Source of the DNA: Sporobacter termitidis DSM 10068
GTDB lineage: Bacteria; Bacillota; Clostridia; Oscillospirales; Oscillospiraceae
DNA: 64,000 nt
Reading direction: 5' to 3'
Assembly (NCBI RefSeq): GCF_900130065.1
Contig: NZ_FQXV01000001.1
Span: 577,083 to 641,082, forward strand
Shown: positions 1 through 8,861 of the stretch, piece by piece
How positions within the stretch are numbered: the first letter of the stretch is position 1
Layout: each line of letters starts with the position of its first letter
The notes under the pieces: model-generated
Told to the model about the DNA's origin: nothing
The model's database searches: none
Seen by the model: the letters and a program-made list of their open reading frames with translations, nothing else
Translations under genes and position numbers: made by a program

Positions 1-70
1 CAGCCAGTATGATCAGCAGTGTAAACATCTTTGATTTTAGAAATTTGCTGAGTCCTTTTTCGCTTCCCAT
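1..70 (-). CDS. N-terminus of a membrane protein, possibly an ABC permease (partial)
   Basis: Only the first 23 codons lie in the window; the gene runs off the left edge. The ATG at 70 on the minus strand is preceded by GAGGAGA about eight bases upstream, a good ribosome binding site. The peptide starts with a short charged stretch (MGSEKGLSKFLKSK) and then a hydrophobic run (MFTLLIILA). This is typical of a multi-pass permease, and sugar-type ABC permeases often begin this way. The divergent LysR gene could regulate it. The family is a guess from 23 residues; the open frame, RBS and hydrophobic start are seen directly. Confidence 0.5.
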   Translation of the reverse strand, partial: MGSEKGLSKFLKSKMFTLLIILA

Positions 71-393
71 AAATTATCTCTCCTCAATCCATGTAAATGC
101 TGAAAGGCAGTCAAAAAAAAGGCACGTAGGGGACATATTTAAAAATCCGCACTGCCTTTGAGCGGCTTGCGTCCGCATCTCGGATTATTTCATCAACTTC
201 CCTCCGTTTTCACACTTTTAACAATTTTTACAAGGAAAAACAAGATCTTATATAACATTATTTATAATGCAAAACCGAAGAATTGTACATTTCATAAAAC
301 TGTGATAATATAACATCAAGGTAATAGTATGGACTGCAGGATGCAAAGTGCGGCAAAACTCATGGCTTTTATAATGACGTAAAAACGGGGGTC
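71..393. other. Divergent intergenic region, permease / LysR
   Basis: This AT-rich spacer separates two divergent genes. It holds a rightward promoter candidate (283-311) for the LysR gene. On the minus strand there is a very short open frame, ATG AAA TAA, behind a GGAGGG site. It is followed by a small GCGG/CCGC stem and a T8 run, so a leader with regulatory function for the leftward gene is possible. No other gene is visible. Confidence 0.4.
283..311 (+). promoter_or_regulatory. SigA-like promoter for the LysR gene
   Basis: TTGTAC, a 17-base spacer and TAATAT lie about 80 bases upstream of the LysR start in AT-rich DNA. Confidence 0.45.
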
Positions 394-1338
394 TTGGCAC
401 TGTATAACATCACTTTTCAACAGATTGAGACATTTCTCACCATCGCAAAATACCTGAATCTGTCAAAGGCCGGGGAGGTCCTGTATTCGTCCCAGCCGTC
501 GCTGAGCAGAACTTTGAAGCGGTTTGAGGACGGCGTCGGGATGCGCCTGTTTACCCGCAGCAACCAGGGCATGGCGCTCACCAGCGAGGGCGCCTCACTG
601 TATGCGGTGCTCGAACCGCTGTATCAGACAATAGATAAAAGCATCCAGTCCGTCAAAGACAGCTCGACCTCACCGATAAAAATACTGCGGATCATAGAGC
701 CGAGCTCCTACGACTTTACCGAGGATTTTTCTCCGCTCAAAGAGGTTGTCAGGGCATATGAACAGCGGTATCCCAACGTCGTTTTAAACGAGCATCTCTG
801 CGACTTTAAGGAACTGCGCCAGGCGATCGAATTCGGTAACGCCGACATCGTTTTCACCGAGGATTTCGGCGTCCGGGACCTGGAAAACATCTCGCTCCGG
901 ACCCTGAACTCGATCGGGATGTATGTTGCCATTTCCGGAAAGCACCCTCTTGCCCAGTCCGATACGCTGGATATCGGCGCCCTCAGCAGCCAGACGGTGT
1001 TCACCGTCCCCACCACGGACGACCAGCAGATGGACATCGAGGTCCAGCTGAATGCCTGCCGCCACATCGGCTTCACCCCTAAAAACGTGGAATTGAAGCC
1101 GAACTTCCAAACGGTTATTCACGCCATCAGTCTGGGAAAAGGGATCAGCATCTGCGCAAAGCTCATCAATCTCGGGATCAGCCACGACATCAGGTATTAC
1201 CCCATCGAGCTGCCGGTCATGCCGTTTGTGTCGGTAGCCTGGCGCACCGGCAAGCTCAGCCGCGAGGCAAGGAATTTCATCGACATGCTCCCAAGCACGG
1301 AGGACCTACATAACGCGTATTCCGCCGATTTCCGGTAG
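394..1338 (+). CDS. LysR-family transcriptional regulator
   Basis: A 314-residue protein, the usual LysR size. An N-terminal winged helix-turn-helix spans about residues 5-65 (FLTIAKYLNLSKAGEVLY, then SQPSLSRTLKRFED). A two-lobed periplasmic-binding-like effector domain follows (about 90-300). LysR proteins bind DNA as tetramers and usually control a divergently transcribed neighbour, here the leftward membrane-protein gene that starts at 70. The start is TTG at 394; no in-frame ATG lies upstream, and the RBS is weak (GGGGG, very close). The effector cannot be read from the sequence. A hairpin terminator follows. Confidence 0.88.
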   Translation: MALYNITFQQIETFLTIAKYLNLSKAGEVLYSSQPSLSRTLKRFEDGVGMRLFTRSNQGMALTSEGASLYAVLEPLYQTIDKSIQSVKDSSTSPIKILRIIEPSSYDFTEDFSPLKEVVRAYEQRYPNVVLNEHLCDFKELRQAIEFGNADIVFTEDFGVRDLENISLRTLNSIGMYVAISGKHPLAQSDTLDIGALSSQTVFTVPTTDDQQMDIEVQLNACRHIGFTPKNVELKPNFQTVIHAISLGKGISICAKLINLGISHDIRYYPIELPVMPFVSVAWRTGKLSREARNFIDMLPSTEDLHNAYSADFR

Positions 1339-1366
1339 GCACGCCATCAAATCGGACAAAATCGGG

Positions 1367-1396
1367 CCGGCCGTTTCGGGCGGTCCGGTTTTCTTT
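1367..1396 (+). terminator. Intrinsic terminator after the LysR gene
   Basis: CCGGCCG pairs with CGG-T-CCGG (one bulge) around a TTTCGGG loop, followed by TTTTCTTTT, 30 bases after the LysR stop codon. Confidence 0.6.
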
Positions 1397-1564
1397 TATG
1401 GGCCAGCCCGCCGTCCGGCGCCCAGCCGCTCCCCTCTAATTACATATAATGGATATTATTAATATACAAGCCCGATGGTAATTTGTCAATATTACCATAT
1501 ATGGTTATTTATTACATTTAATGCAATTGCGATGCAAATATATTGAATAAACAGCATGTAATAA

Positions 1565-1592
1565 GGTGGCCGCCCTATTGGGACGGCCACCT
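1565..1592. terminator. Strong hairpin between convergent genes, probable terminator
   Basis: GGTGGCCG at 1565-1572 pairs with CGGCCACC at 1585-1592, with further GG/CC pairing inside. It lies between the convergent LysR and chemoreceptor genes. On the minus strand it is followed by TTATTACAT, so it could end the chemoreceptor transcript. The rest of 1397-1600 is AT-rich with no gene seen. Confidence 0.45.
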
Positions 1593-1601
1593 ATACTTGT
1601 A

Positions 1602-1780
1602 AAAAAATGCATACAGAGGGGAAAGCCTCGCAGAGTTTGCCGCCGGAGCAGCTAATAAATTCATGATTTGTCACGCAGGAGGACATGCGCCTCCAGAGTG
1701 AGCTCCTCATGCAGCGCGCTGCTGAGCACTGCATGCAGCCCCTTGTCGGATAAAGCCCGGAGGACTTTATCGACAGCCTA
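1602..1780 (-). repeat. Multi-hairpin dispersed repeat, copy A
   Basis: Nearly full copy of an element found three times in this window (also 6652-6832 and 7413-7515). Read on the minus strand it holds, in order, a hairpin with GATAAAG/CTTTATC arms (1744-1775), a second hairpin with CATGCAG/CTGCATG arms (1708-1735), a GGAGG/CCTCC hairpin, and a degenerate GCGGCAAA hairpin. The stop codon of the chemoreceptor gene (1767-1769) lies inside the first hairpin. Confidence 0.85.
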
Positions 1781-3539
1781 GGCGCCCGGCGGTTATTTTT
1801 TTAGGGGGCAGCCACAGCGTGGAGTACTCTTCCTTCCCGTCCAAAGCAACCGGTTTCTTTTTCGTTTTGAAGACGGCAATCGTCTCCCGGAGCTGCTGCG
1901 CCTGGCCCGACAGCTCCTCGCTGGCGGCCGCGCTCTCCTCCGAGGTGGCGGCGTTGGTCTGGATAACCTGCGACACCTGGACGATGCCCTGATTGATCTG
2001 CTCGACGCCCACGGCCTGCTCTTTGGAGGAAATGGCGATCGAATAGACAAGCTCGGCGGCCTTTTCGATTTCGCTGACGATCTGATTCAAAGACTCGGCG
2101 GTATCGCCGGCGATCCGCTTGCCCAGCTGGATTTCCCTGATCGATCCCTCAATGATCGCCGTCGTCTCCTTGGCCGCGTCGGCCGACTTCGCGGCCAGGC
2201 TCCGGACCTCGTCCGCCACCACGGCGAAGCCCTTGCCGTGCTGGCCGGCCCGCGCTGCTTCGACAGCCGCGTTGAGCGCGAGGATATTCGTTTGGAAGGC
2301 GATATCGTCGATCACCTTGATGATCTTTCTGATATTGCCGGACGACACGTGAATAGCCTCCATGGCGCCGAGCATCTCCTGCATCTGATTGTTCCCGTCA
2401 ACGGCGTTGACGCTGGCCTGTCTGGCAAGCTTGTTGGCCTTTTCGGCATGCTCCGCGTTCCGGCTCGTCTTGGCGGATATCTCCTCCAGCGAGGCCGTGA
2501 GCTGCTGCACCGCGCTGGCCTGCTCCGTGGCCCCCTGGGAAAGGGCCATGCTCGAATCAGACAGCATATTGGAGCCGGACGCCACCTGATCGGCCGCCGA
2601 CGCGATGGACTCCGCCAGCTGGCTGAGATTTTCCACAAGCTCCTTGAGGCCTCTCCCCAGCTCGTCGTTGTCCGACCGGAGCTCGACCTCTGACGTCAGG
2701 TCCCCGCCGGCAATCGACTCGGTGAGCCTGACCTGCTGGATGGTGCTTTCCGTCAGCTTTCTGAAGGCGGTGACCAGCAGCCCGATCTCGTCTCTCTGGG
2801 AGGCCAGCCGGGCGGTTGACGCGTCCATTGTCGTCATATCGCCCACCGAGAGCTTCTCCGCGACCGCCGCGATCTTTTTGATCGGTCTGCCGATGACCCG
2901 TGCGATCGATATACCGAGGATCAGCGAGACCGCGACGCCCGCCACAACGATGGCCACCATGATGATGATGGAGCTCCTGGCGTTGACGGCGTTTGAATCG
3001 GCCCGGGCCGAGGCCTCGTCCGACAGGCTGTTGAACAGCTGCAGAAAGCTGTCGCGCACCGAGGTGCCGATGGGTGCCAGCGTGTTGAACGCAAGGTCGT
3101 CTGTCTGCTGTTTGCTGCCCGTATTCAAAAGCTCAAAGAACTTGTCGATATTGTCGTTATACGTGCTCCAGCCTGTTTTGATCGAATCGTCCAGCAGCTT
3201 TTGGAGCTCGGCACTGACAATCGTCCTGTCGCTTTTGTCGATCAGATCGCTGATCGTCCCGCGGAGCTGCTGCACTTCCGCGCTGTACTTGCTGATGTCC
3301 GCCGCGTCCGTCACCGTCGTCAATTTCAAAATGTCGTAGCGGAGCTGCTGCAGCTCAACGGCGGCGGCGCCGGAATACTGGAGGCTTAGGGTATTCTGAC
3401 TGTACAGCTCGGCGTCCGATTTCTTGATGGCCGAAATGTTCAAGACTCCGATTGCCCCGACACATCCTGCGATCAATATAACAACGAGAAAACCTGTGAT
3501 CAATTTTTTGGTGATGCTGAAGTCTTTGAACCATTTCAT
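1767..3539 (-). CDS. Methyl-accepting chemotaxis protein
   Basis: A 590-residue chemoreceptor that would sense a ligand outside the cell and control CheA/CheW. TM1 is at about residues 11-33. A helical ligand-binding region (4HB-like) extends to about 188. TM2 (IIIMVAIVVAGVAVSLILGI) spans about 190-213 and is followed by a HAMP domain. The long signalling coiled coil has its conserved tip around AGQHGKGFAVVADEVRSLA. The start was placed at 3539 because CAGGTGA lies eight bases upstream; an upstream in-frame extension to 3674 has no RBS and a hydrophobic run that does not fit the family. The last codons (LGCR, stop) come from repeat copy A, so the C-terminus is probably altered. The ligand is unknown. 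Confidence 0.93.
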   Translation of the reverse strand: MKWFKDFSITKKLITGFLVVILIAGCVGAIGVLNISAIKKSDAELYSQNTLSLQYSGAAAVELQQLRYDILKLTTVTDAADISKYSAEVQQLRGTISDLIDKSDRTIVSAELQKLLDDSIKTGWSTYNDNIDKFFELLNTGSKQQTDDLAFNTLAPIGTSVRDSFLQLFNSLSDEASARADSNAVNARSSIIIMVAIVVAGVAVSLILGISIARVIGRPIKKIAAVAEKLSVGDMTTMDASTARLASQRDEIGLLVTAFRKLTESTIQQVRLTESIAGGDLTSEVELRSDNDELGRGLKELVENLSQLAESIASAADQVASGSNMLSDSSMALSQGATEQASAVQQLTASLEEISAKTSRNAEHAEKANKLARQASVNAVDGNNQMQEMLGAMEAIHVSSGNIRKIIKVIDDIAFQTNILALNAAVEAARAGQHGKGFAVVADEVRSLAAKSADAAKETTAIIEGSIREIQLGKRIAGDTAESLNQIVSEIEKAAELVYSIAISSKEQAVGVEQINQGIVQVSQVIQTNAATSEESAAASEELSGQAQQLRETIAVFKTKKKPVALDGKEEYSTLWLPPKKITAGRLGCR

Positions 3540-3615
3540 GTCTGTCACCTGCATTTTAAAATTAATAATAATAACTAATATTATTACTGTTATGACTATA
3601 CCATACACATCAACA

Positions 3616-3641
3616 TTTATCACTACTTTATTAGTGATAAA
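3616..3641. promoter_or_regulatory. Inverted repeat upstream of the chemoreceptor gene
   Basis: TTTATCACTA and TAGTGATAAA form a perfect 10-bp inverted repeat around a CTTTAT spacer, about 80 bases upstream of the chemoreceptor start. It could be an operator or a leader hairpin; nothing in the sequence decides which. Confidence 0.4.
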
Positions 3642-3707
3642 CTTGCACGAGCATTTTTCGGAAATTTTAGACAAAACGTCTATTTGATCTCGTTTTCAGA
3701 AAAGGGC

Positions 3708-3734
3708 TAAAGACGCCGCTATAATTTCCGATAA
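3708..3734 (+). promoter_or_regulatory. Sigma-28 (SigD/FliA)-like promoter for the HD-GYP gene
   Basis: TAAA, exactly 15 bases, then TCCGATAA. The known sigma-28 consensus is TAAA-N15-GCCGATAA, so 11 of 12 positions match. It lies about 90 bases upstream of the HD-GYP start and points the right way. Confidence 0.55.
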
Positions 3735-3823
3735 ATTATAGTTACCGAGTAAGCAGCAAACAGATAAAATCAGGCCGCCGCAGCTGTCGGCCATGCGGCC
3801 TGACGCATATGAAAAGGATACAT

Positions 3824-5131
3824 ATGAATTACAGATTTGATTTGTTCGACATGATATACTGTATCTCCAGCACCTGCGACCTCATCAGCAATGAGATTGC
3901 CGATCATCACAACCAGGTGGCTTTTCTGGCCGTTAACATCGCCAGAGAACTGGACTTCACGGTGGAGCAGCAGAGAAACATCTTTATCGCCGGGCTTCTG
4001 CACGACATCGGCGCTTTTTCGACGAAGGAGCGCCGGGAGCTGCTGCTCAGCGAAGCCGATGACATCCACGATCACGCCCTGATCGGGGCGAGCCTCCTGG
4101 AGAATTTTGAGCCGCTTAAAAACGTCGCCGAAATCATACGCTACCATCATCTCCCTTGGGGGAACGGCGCAGGCCGCCTGGCCGGCGGCAGGAGCGTTTC
4201 GCCGGAGAGCCATGTCATTCACCTGGCGGACCGCGTCGCCGTGCAGATCGACCCGAAGCGTGAAATCATCGGCCAGGCGGATATCATCCGCGAAAATATC
4301 AGGTCGCTGTCCGGCAGGCTGTTTGTGCCGGAGTTTGTGGACGCGTTTTTGGAGCTGAGCAAAAGAGAGTATCTCTGGTTCAGCGTGATCAATAAGCCGC
4401 TGATGTCGCGGCTGCCGGACCTGATGAATTTTACGGCAATCGGGCTGAGCCTGGACGAAACCGTCAGTATCTCCGAAATTTTCGCCAACATCATCGATTT
4501 CCGGAGCCCGTTCACGGCGAGACATTCCATCGGCGTCGCCGCCGTTGCGGAAAAGCTGGCGGAGCTGTCCGGCTTTACGGAAAAAGAGTGCAAAATGATG
4601 CTCATCGCCGGATACCTCCACGATCTGGGCAAGCTGGCCATCGATAATGATATTCTCGAAAAAAACGGCGCCCTCAGCGAAGAGGAATACAATATCATCA
4701 AAACCCACACCTTTCACACGTATCGCACCCTGCAGGTCATCAAAGGCTTTGAGGTCATCAACAACTGGGCCTCGCTGCACCATGAAAAATTGAACGGCGC
4801 GGGTTATCCCTTCCATCTGAAGGCCGGAGATATCCCGCCGGGCTCCAGAATCATGGCCGTTGCGGACACCTTTACGGCGCTTTTGGAGGATCGCCCGTAC
4901 CGGCGGGGCATCGGCCTGAAGAACGCCGTCGCCACAATCGGGGAGATGGTCGACAGCGGTCTGCTCTGCCCCGCCGTGTTTAAGACCCTGATGGCCAATC
5001 TCGAGGAGCTGGACGCGGTGCGCATGGCGGCGCAGGAAAGAGCGGGCAACAGATACGAGCTTATCCACGCGGTCCTGGCGGAGCCGCTCGCAGCCGCGCT
5101 GTCCGCCCCTGCCCGGGGTATTCAAAATTAA
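3824..5131 (+). CDS. Tandem HD / HD-GYP domain protein, probable cyclic-di-GMP phosphodiesterase
   Basis: A 435-residue soluble protein with two metal-dependent phosphohydrolase domains. The first HD domain (about residues 20-190) has LLHDIGAF and IIRYHHLP. The second (about 225-400) is a full HD-GYP domain: ARHSIGVA, GYLHDLGKLAI, LHHEKLNGAGYPF and VADTFTALLEDRPYR. HD-GYP enzymes hydrolyse cyclic-di-GMP to pGpG or GMP, which usually favours motility. The metal ligands and the GYP loop are present, so activity is expected. The start at 3824 follows AAGGA; an ATG at 3809 has no RBS. A sigma-28-like promoter upstream and the divergent chemoreceptor suggest a role in motility control. Confidence 0.88.
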   Translation: MNYRFDLFDMIYCISSTCDLISNEIADHHNQVAFLAVNIARELDFTVEQQRNIFIAGLLHDIGAFSTKERRELLLSEADDIHDHALIGASLLENFEPLKNVAEIIRYHHLPWGNGAGRLAGGRSVSPESHVIHLADRVAVQIDPKREIIGQADIIRENIRSLSGRLFVPEFVDAFLELSKREYLWFSVINKPLMSRLPDLMNFTAIGLSLDETVSISEIFANIIDFRSPFTARHSIGVAAVAEKLAELSGFTEKECKMMLIAGYLHDLGKLAIDNDILEKNGALSEEEYNIIKTHTFHTYRTLQVIKGFEVINNWASLHHEKLNGAGYPFHLKAGDIPPGSRIMAVADTFTALLEDRPYRRGIGLKNAVATIGEMVDSGLLCPAVFKTLMANLEELDAVRMAAQERAGNRYELIHAVLAEPLAAALSAPARGIQN

Positions 5132-5237
5132 TTCATATAATATTCGAAATTTATCTATGAATTGTTCAAGATAAGGCCAAAATTCTTCCGTACAATAAGA
5201 ACAACCTTAACACATGACATTCTTCAAGGAGGTTGTT

Positions 5238-6488
<1,251 letters not shown>

Positions 6489-6502
6489 CGCTTTGACCGC
6501 TT

Positions 6503-6534
6503 AAAAAAGGCAATCCGCACGGATTGCCTTTTTT
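6503..6534 (+). terminator. Intrinsic terminator of the HtrA gene
   Basis: AAAAAAGGCAATCCG and CGGATTGCCTTTTTT form a 15-bp perfect hairpin with a CA loop, ending in a T run, 15 bases after the stop codon. Confidence 0.9.
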
Positions 6535-6607
6535 GCTGCCCGCGCCGTCCTGACGGCAGACGATCAAAACAAACCGGACCGCCCCGGCAGAAATAAGAAA
6601 TAAAAAG

Positions 6608-6640
6608 CTGAACCCCGCCTCGATAAGAGACGGGGTTCAG
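6608..6640 (-). terminator. Hairpin terminator for the leftward transcript
   Basis: CTGAACCCCG and CGGGGTTCAG form a 10-bp stem. On the minus strand it is followed by CTTTTTATTT, as expected for the end of the transcript that starts with the membrane protein gene at 7326. Apart from this and the repeat copy, 6535-6840 holds no gene. Confidence 0.65.
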
Positions 6641-6651
6641 TCCGGCTTGTC

Positions 6652-6832
6652 CAAAAAACTGTATGCAGCGAAGAAAGCCTCGCAGAGTTTGCCGCCGGAG
6701 CGGCAAATAAATTCATGATTTGTCACGCAGGAGGACATGCGCCTCCGGAGTGACTCTTCTCATACAGCGCGCGGCTGAGCGCGCTGTATGCAGTCTTGTG
6801 TCGGATAAAGCCCGGAGGGCTTTATCGACAGG
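6652..6832 (-). repeat. Multi-hairpin dispersed repeat, copy B
   Basis: The best-preserved copy. Minus-strand order: hairpin with TGTCG/CGACA outer arms and ATAAAGCCC/GGGCTTTAT inner arms (about 6799-6830). Next comes a perfect 12-bp hairpin, CATACAGCGCGC/GCGCGCTGTATG (6761-6790), then a GGAGG/CCTCC hairpin (about 6730-6747), then TTTGCCGC/GCGGCAAA (about 6688-6707). It begins about ten bases after the stop codon of the leftward membrane protein gene. Confidence 0.88.
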
Positions 6833-6840
6833 CAGGCAAT

Positions 6841-7326
6841 TTATGGCCTTTCAACTTTTTTAAGGGCCGCCCAATGCTGCGCGGTGATGCCGATATGGCC
6901 GACGCCGAGAATAACCCCCGCAATACCGAGCCAGATCACCCGCCCGTAGACGGCCAGCAGCAGCGCCGCCGCGACAGGCAGCACCGCCAGCGGCAGCGGC
7001 AGGCCGAGAAAGGGCCTCAAGAAGTCCCGCGTCACATGCTTTCCCGCAAAATAACGGCCCCAGCAGATCAGGTACAGCAGCATCAGCACCAGGGCGCCGC
7101 CCAGCCACAAAAGCCGCGGGTCCACACTGTGCACATTGAAGTCGCTGAAAATGAGCACCGTAACGGTGCACAGGGCCTGCCCCGCCCTCTCACACGCCAG
7201 CAGCACCTTATTCTCCTCGAATTTCACCGCGTCCGTCGGCGGAACCCGCGCGTACAGAATGTTCGGTATAAACAAGCAGGCCAAAAATATCAGTCCGACA
7301 TACGAAAAGCCAAAGGTTCCTGTCAT
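6841..7326 (-). CDS. Conserved clostridial membrane protein of unknown function
   Basis: A 161-residue hydrophobic protein with four to five predicted TM segments: about 8-22, 52-66 and 73-90, and a long hydrophobic region at 105-145. It resembles a family of small clostridial membrane proteins that begin with a GFSYVGLIFL-like segment and contain a YFAGK-like cytoplasmic loop; no function is known to me. GAGAGGA lies five bases before the ATG. Repeat copy B begins just after its stop and copy C lies upstream of its start. It is not obviously linked to either neighbour. Confidence 0.75.
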   Translation of the reverse strand: MTGTFGFSYVGLIFLACLFIPNILYARVPPTDAVKFEENKVLLACERAGQALCTVTVLIFSDFNVHSVDPRLLWLGGALVLMLLYLICWGRYFAGKHVTRDFLRPFLGLPLPLAVLPVAAALLLAVYGRVIWLGIAGVILGVGHIGITAQHWAALKKVERP

Positions 7327-7412
7327 GGCGGTCCTCTCTCCCCTGTTCGTTGATGAGATATTATGATAACCCGCCGGCCGCGCAGCACAGACGCCGGGTC
7401 AGTGCGCCCCGC

Positions 7413-7515
7413 GCAGGCGCCTCCGGAGTGACTTTTCTCATGCAGCGCGCGGCTGAGCGCGCTGCATGCACCCCCTTGTCGGATAAAGCCTGGAGGGCTT
7501 TATCGACAGCCTGGG
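7413..7515 (-). repeat. Multi-hairpin dispersed repeat, copy C (shortened)
   Basis: It keeps the first two hairpins: GATAAAGCC/GGCTTTATC (about 7480-7508) and the perfect 12-bp CATGCAGCGCGC/GCGCGCTGCATG (7439-7468). Part of the third remains; the fourth is missing. It begins about ten bases after the purine nucleoside phosphorylase stop codon. Compared with copy B, the fourth base pair of the 12-bp stem is G-C instead of A-T. Confidence 0.85.
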
Positions 7516-7523
7516 CGGGTGTG

Positions 7524-8252
7524 CTAATCTATGGCGGCTGCGGTTTCCAAAGCGATCTCGATCATCTGCCCGAACGAGCTTTGACGCTCGGCGGCGGTGG
7601 TGGCCTCGCCGGTGAGGATATGATCCGACACCGTGCAGATGGCGAGGGCCCTCTTCCCGGCGCGTGCGGCATTCATATAAAGCCCAGCCGCCTCCATCTC
7701 CACGGCGAGGACGCCCATCCTTGTCCATTTTGAGAGCGCCGACGCGTCGTCTGTATAAAAGGTGTCCGACGAGAGAAGATTGCCCACATGGTAAACGGCG
7801 CCGGCCTCCCGGCATTTTTGTATGGCGGCGCTCATCAGCGTATAATCCGCGATAGGGGCAAAAGCGCCCGGCAGCTGATACTGCGAGGCGTAGGCGGAAT
7901 TGGTGCAGGCGCCCATGCCGATGACGAGGTCCCGCACGTGGACGTGGTCCTGGCACGCGCCGGTGGACCCAATGCGCATGATATTCTCCACGCCGAAGAA
8001 ATTATAAAGCTCGTAGCTGTAGATGCCGATGGACGGAATACCCATCCCGCTGGCCATCACAGAGACACGCACATTCTTATATGTGCCCGTGTACCCCTGC
8101 ACGCCGCGCACATTGTTGACGAGCACCGGATTTTGAAGATACGTCTCCGCGACGAATTTGGCCCGCAGCGGGTCGCCGGGCATGAGCACCGTTTTCGCGA
8201 AATCTTCGGGCGCCGCGCTGATATGCGGCGTCGGATACTGTTTCTCGGACAT
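7524..8252 (-). CDS. deoD: Purine nucleoside phosphorylase, DeoD type
   Basis: A 242-residue hexameric-type enzyme that cleaves purine (deoxy)nucleosides with phosphate in purine salvage. Family signatures are clear: phosphate loop MPGDPLRAK near residues 24-32, GMGIPSIGIYSYEL, MRIGSTGAC, the substrate site VEMEAAGLY, and the catalytic Asp in TVSDHIL. Length is normal. The start has GGGAGG about seven bases upstream. It appears to stand alone, divergent from the small oxidase gene and followed by repeat copy C. Confidence 0.95.
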   Translation of the reverse strand: MSEKQYPTPHISAAPEDFAKTVLMPGDPLRAKFVAETYLQNPVLVNNVRGVQGYTGTYKNVRVSVMASGMGIPSIGIYSYELYNFFGVENIMRIGSTGACQDHVHVRDLVIGMGACTNSAYASQYQLPGAFAPIADYTLMSAAIQKCREAGAVYHVGNLLSSDTFYTDDASALSKWTRMGVLAVEMEAAGLYMNAARAGKRALAICTVSDHILTGEATTAAERQSSFGQMIEIALETAAAID

Positions 8253-8401
8253 AAAGAGCCTCCCGCGTCAATACTTGATATCGATATGTGTCATTAGTGT
8301 AACACGCGCGCCGGAAAAAGAACAGGCAGTTTAAGACACTGCGGTCAATTTCTTTGCGCGGCAGCGGTCGCTTTGTACTTTTCAGCTATTGGCGGCTGTG
8401 A

Positions 8402-8407
8402 TATAAT
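8402..8407 (+). promoter_or_regulatory. -10 box for the split-barrel oxidase gene
   Basis: A perfect TATAAT with a poor -35 (TTTTCA, 17-base spacing) lies about 75 bases upstream of the start at 8481. Confidence 0.35.
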
Positions 8408-8480
8408 CACCGCATAATAACGGGCCGTGGGCGGCGGCAAAGCGCTCGGTCACGGCGCCAATCACGAAAGGATGTTTATC

Positions 8481-8861
8481 ATGAACAAAGCGACTGAACT
8501 GCTCAAAGAGGCCAAAACGTTTTTTGTTGCCACGGTGGAGGGCGATCAGCCCCGCGTCCGCCCCTTCGGCGCGACGGCGGAAATCGACGGCAAGACGTAC
8601 ATCTGCATGAACAACACGAAAAACGTCTTCAAGCAGCTTTTGGCAAACCCGAAAGCCGAAATCTGCGGCATGGTCGGCGGAAAGTGGTTCCGCCTGACGG
8701 GCACCCTTGTCCGCGACGACAGGCTGGAGGCCCGCACCGAATTTTTAAGGCAGACCCCCATTTCCATGTACAAGCCCGACGACGGCATCTACGAGGTCTT
8801 CTACTTCTCTGAGGTCCACGGCACCATAGAATCCTTCGGCGCGCCGAAAGAGGAATTTTAA
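8481..8861 (+). CDS. Pyridoxamine 5'-phosphate oxidase-family (FMN split-barrel) protein
   Basis: A 126-residue single-domain protein with the flavin-binding split-barrel pattern: KTFFVATVEGDQPRVRPFG at the start, YICMNNTKNVFKQL, KAEICGMV and KWFRLTGTL. Relatives of this size bind FMN or F420 and reduce small molecules such as nitroimidazoles or quinones; they are not true PdxH enzymes. The start at 8481 has AAAGGA at good spacing; an in-frame extension to 8427 has none. The substrate cannot be told. Confidence 0.85.
   Translation: MNKATELLKEAKTFFVATVEGDQPRVRPFGATAEIDGKTYICMNNTKNVFKQLLANPKAEICGMVGGKWFRLTGTLVRDDRLEARTEFLRQTPISMYKPDDGIYEVFYFSEVHGTIESFGAPKEEF

Noticed and set aside
1602-1780. 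Cyclic-di-GMP riboswitch linked to the chemoreceptor
   Set aside because: The structured element is downstream of the gene, not upstream, and the conserved GEMM core bases are not seen.
3770-5125. 451-codon minus-strand frame antisense to the HD-GYP gene
   Set aside because: It mirrors a clear HD/HD-GYP gene in codon phase, has no RBS and encodes no recognisable domain.
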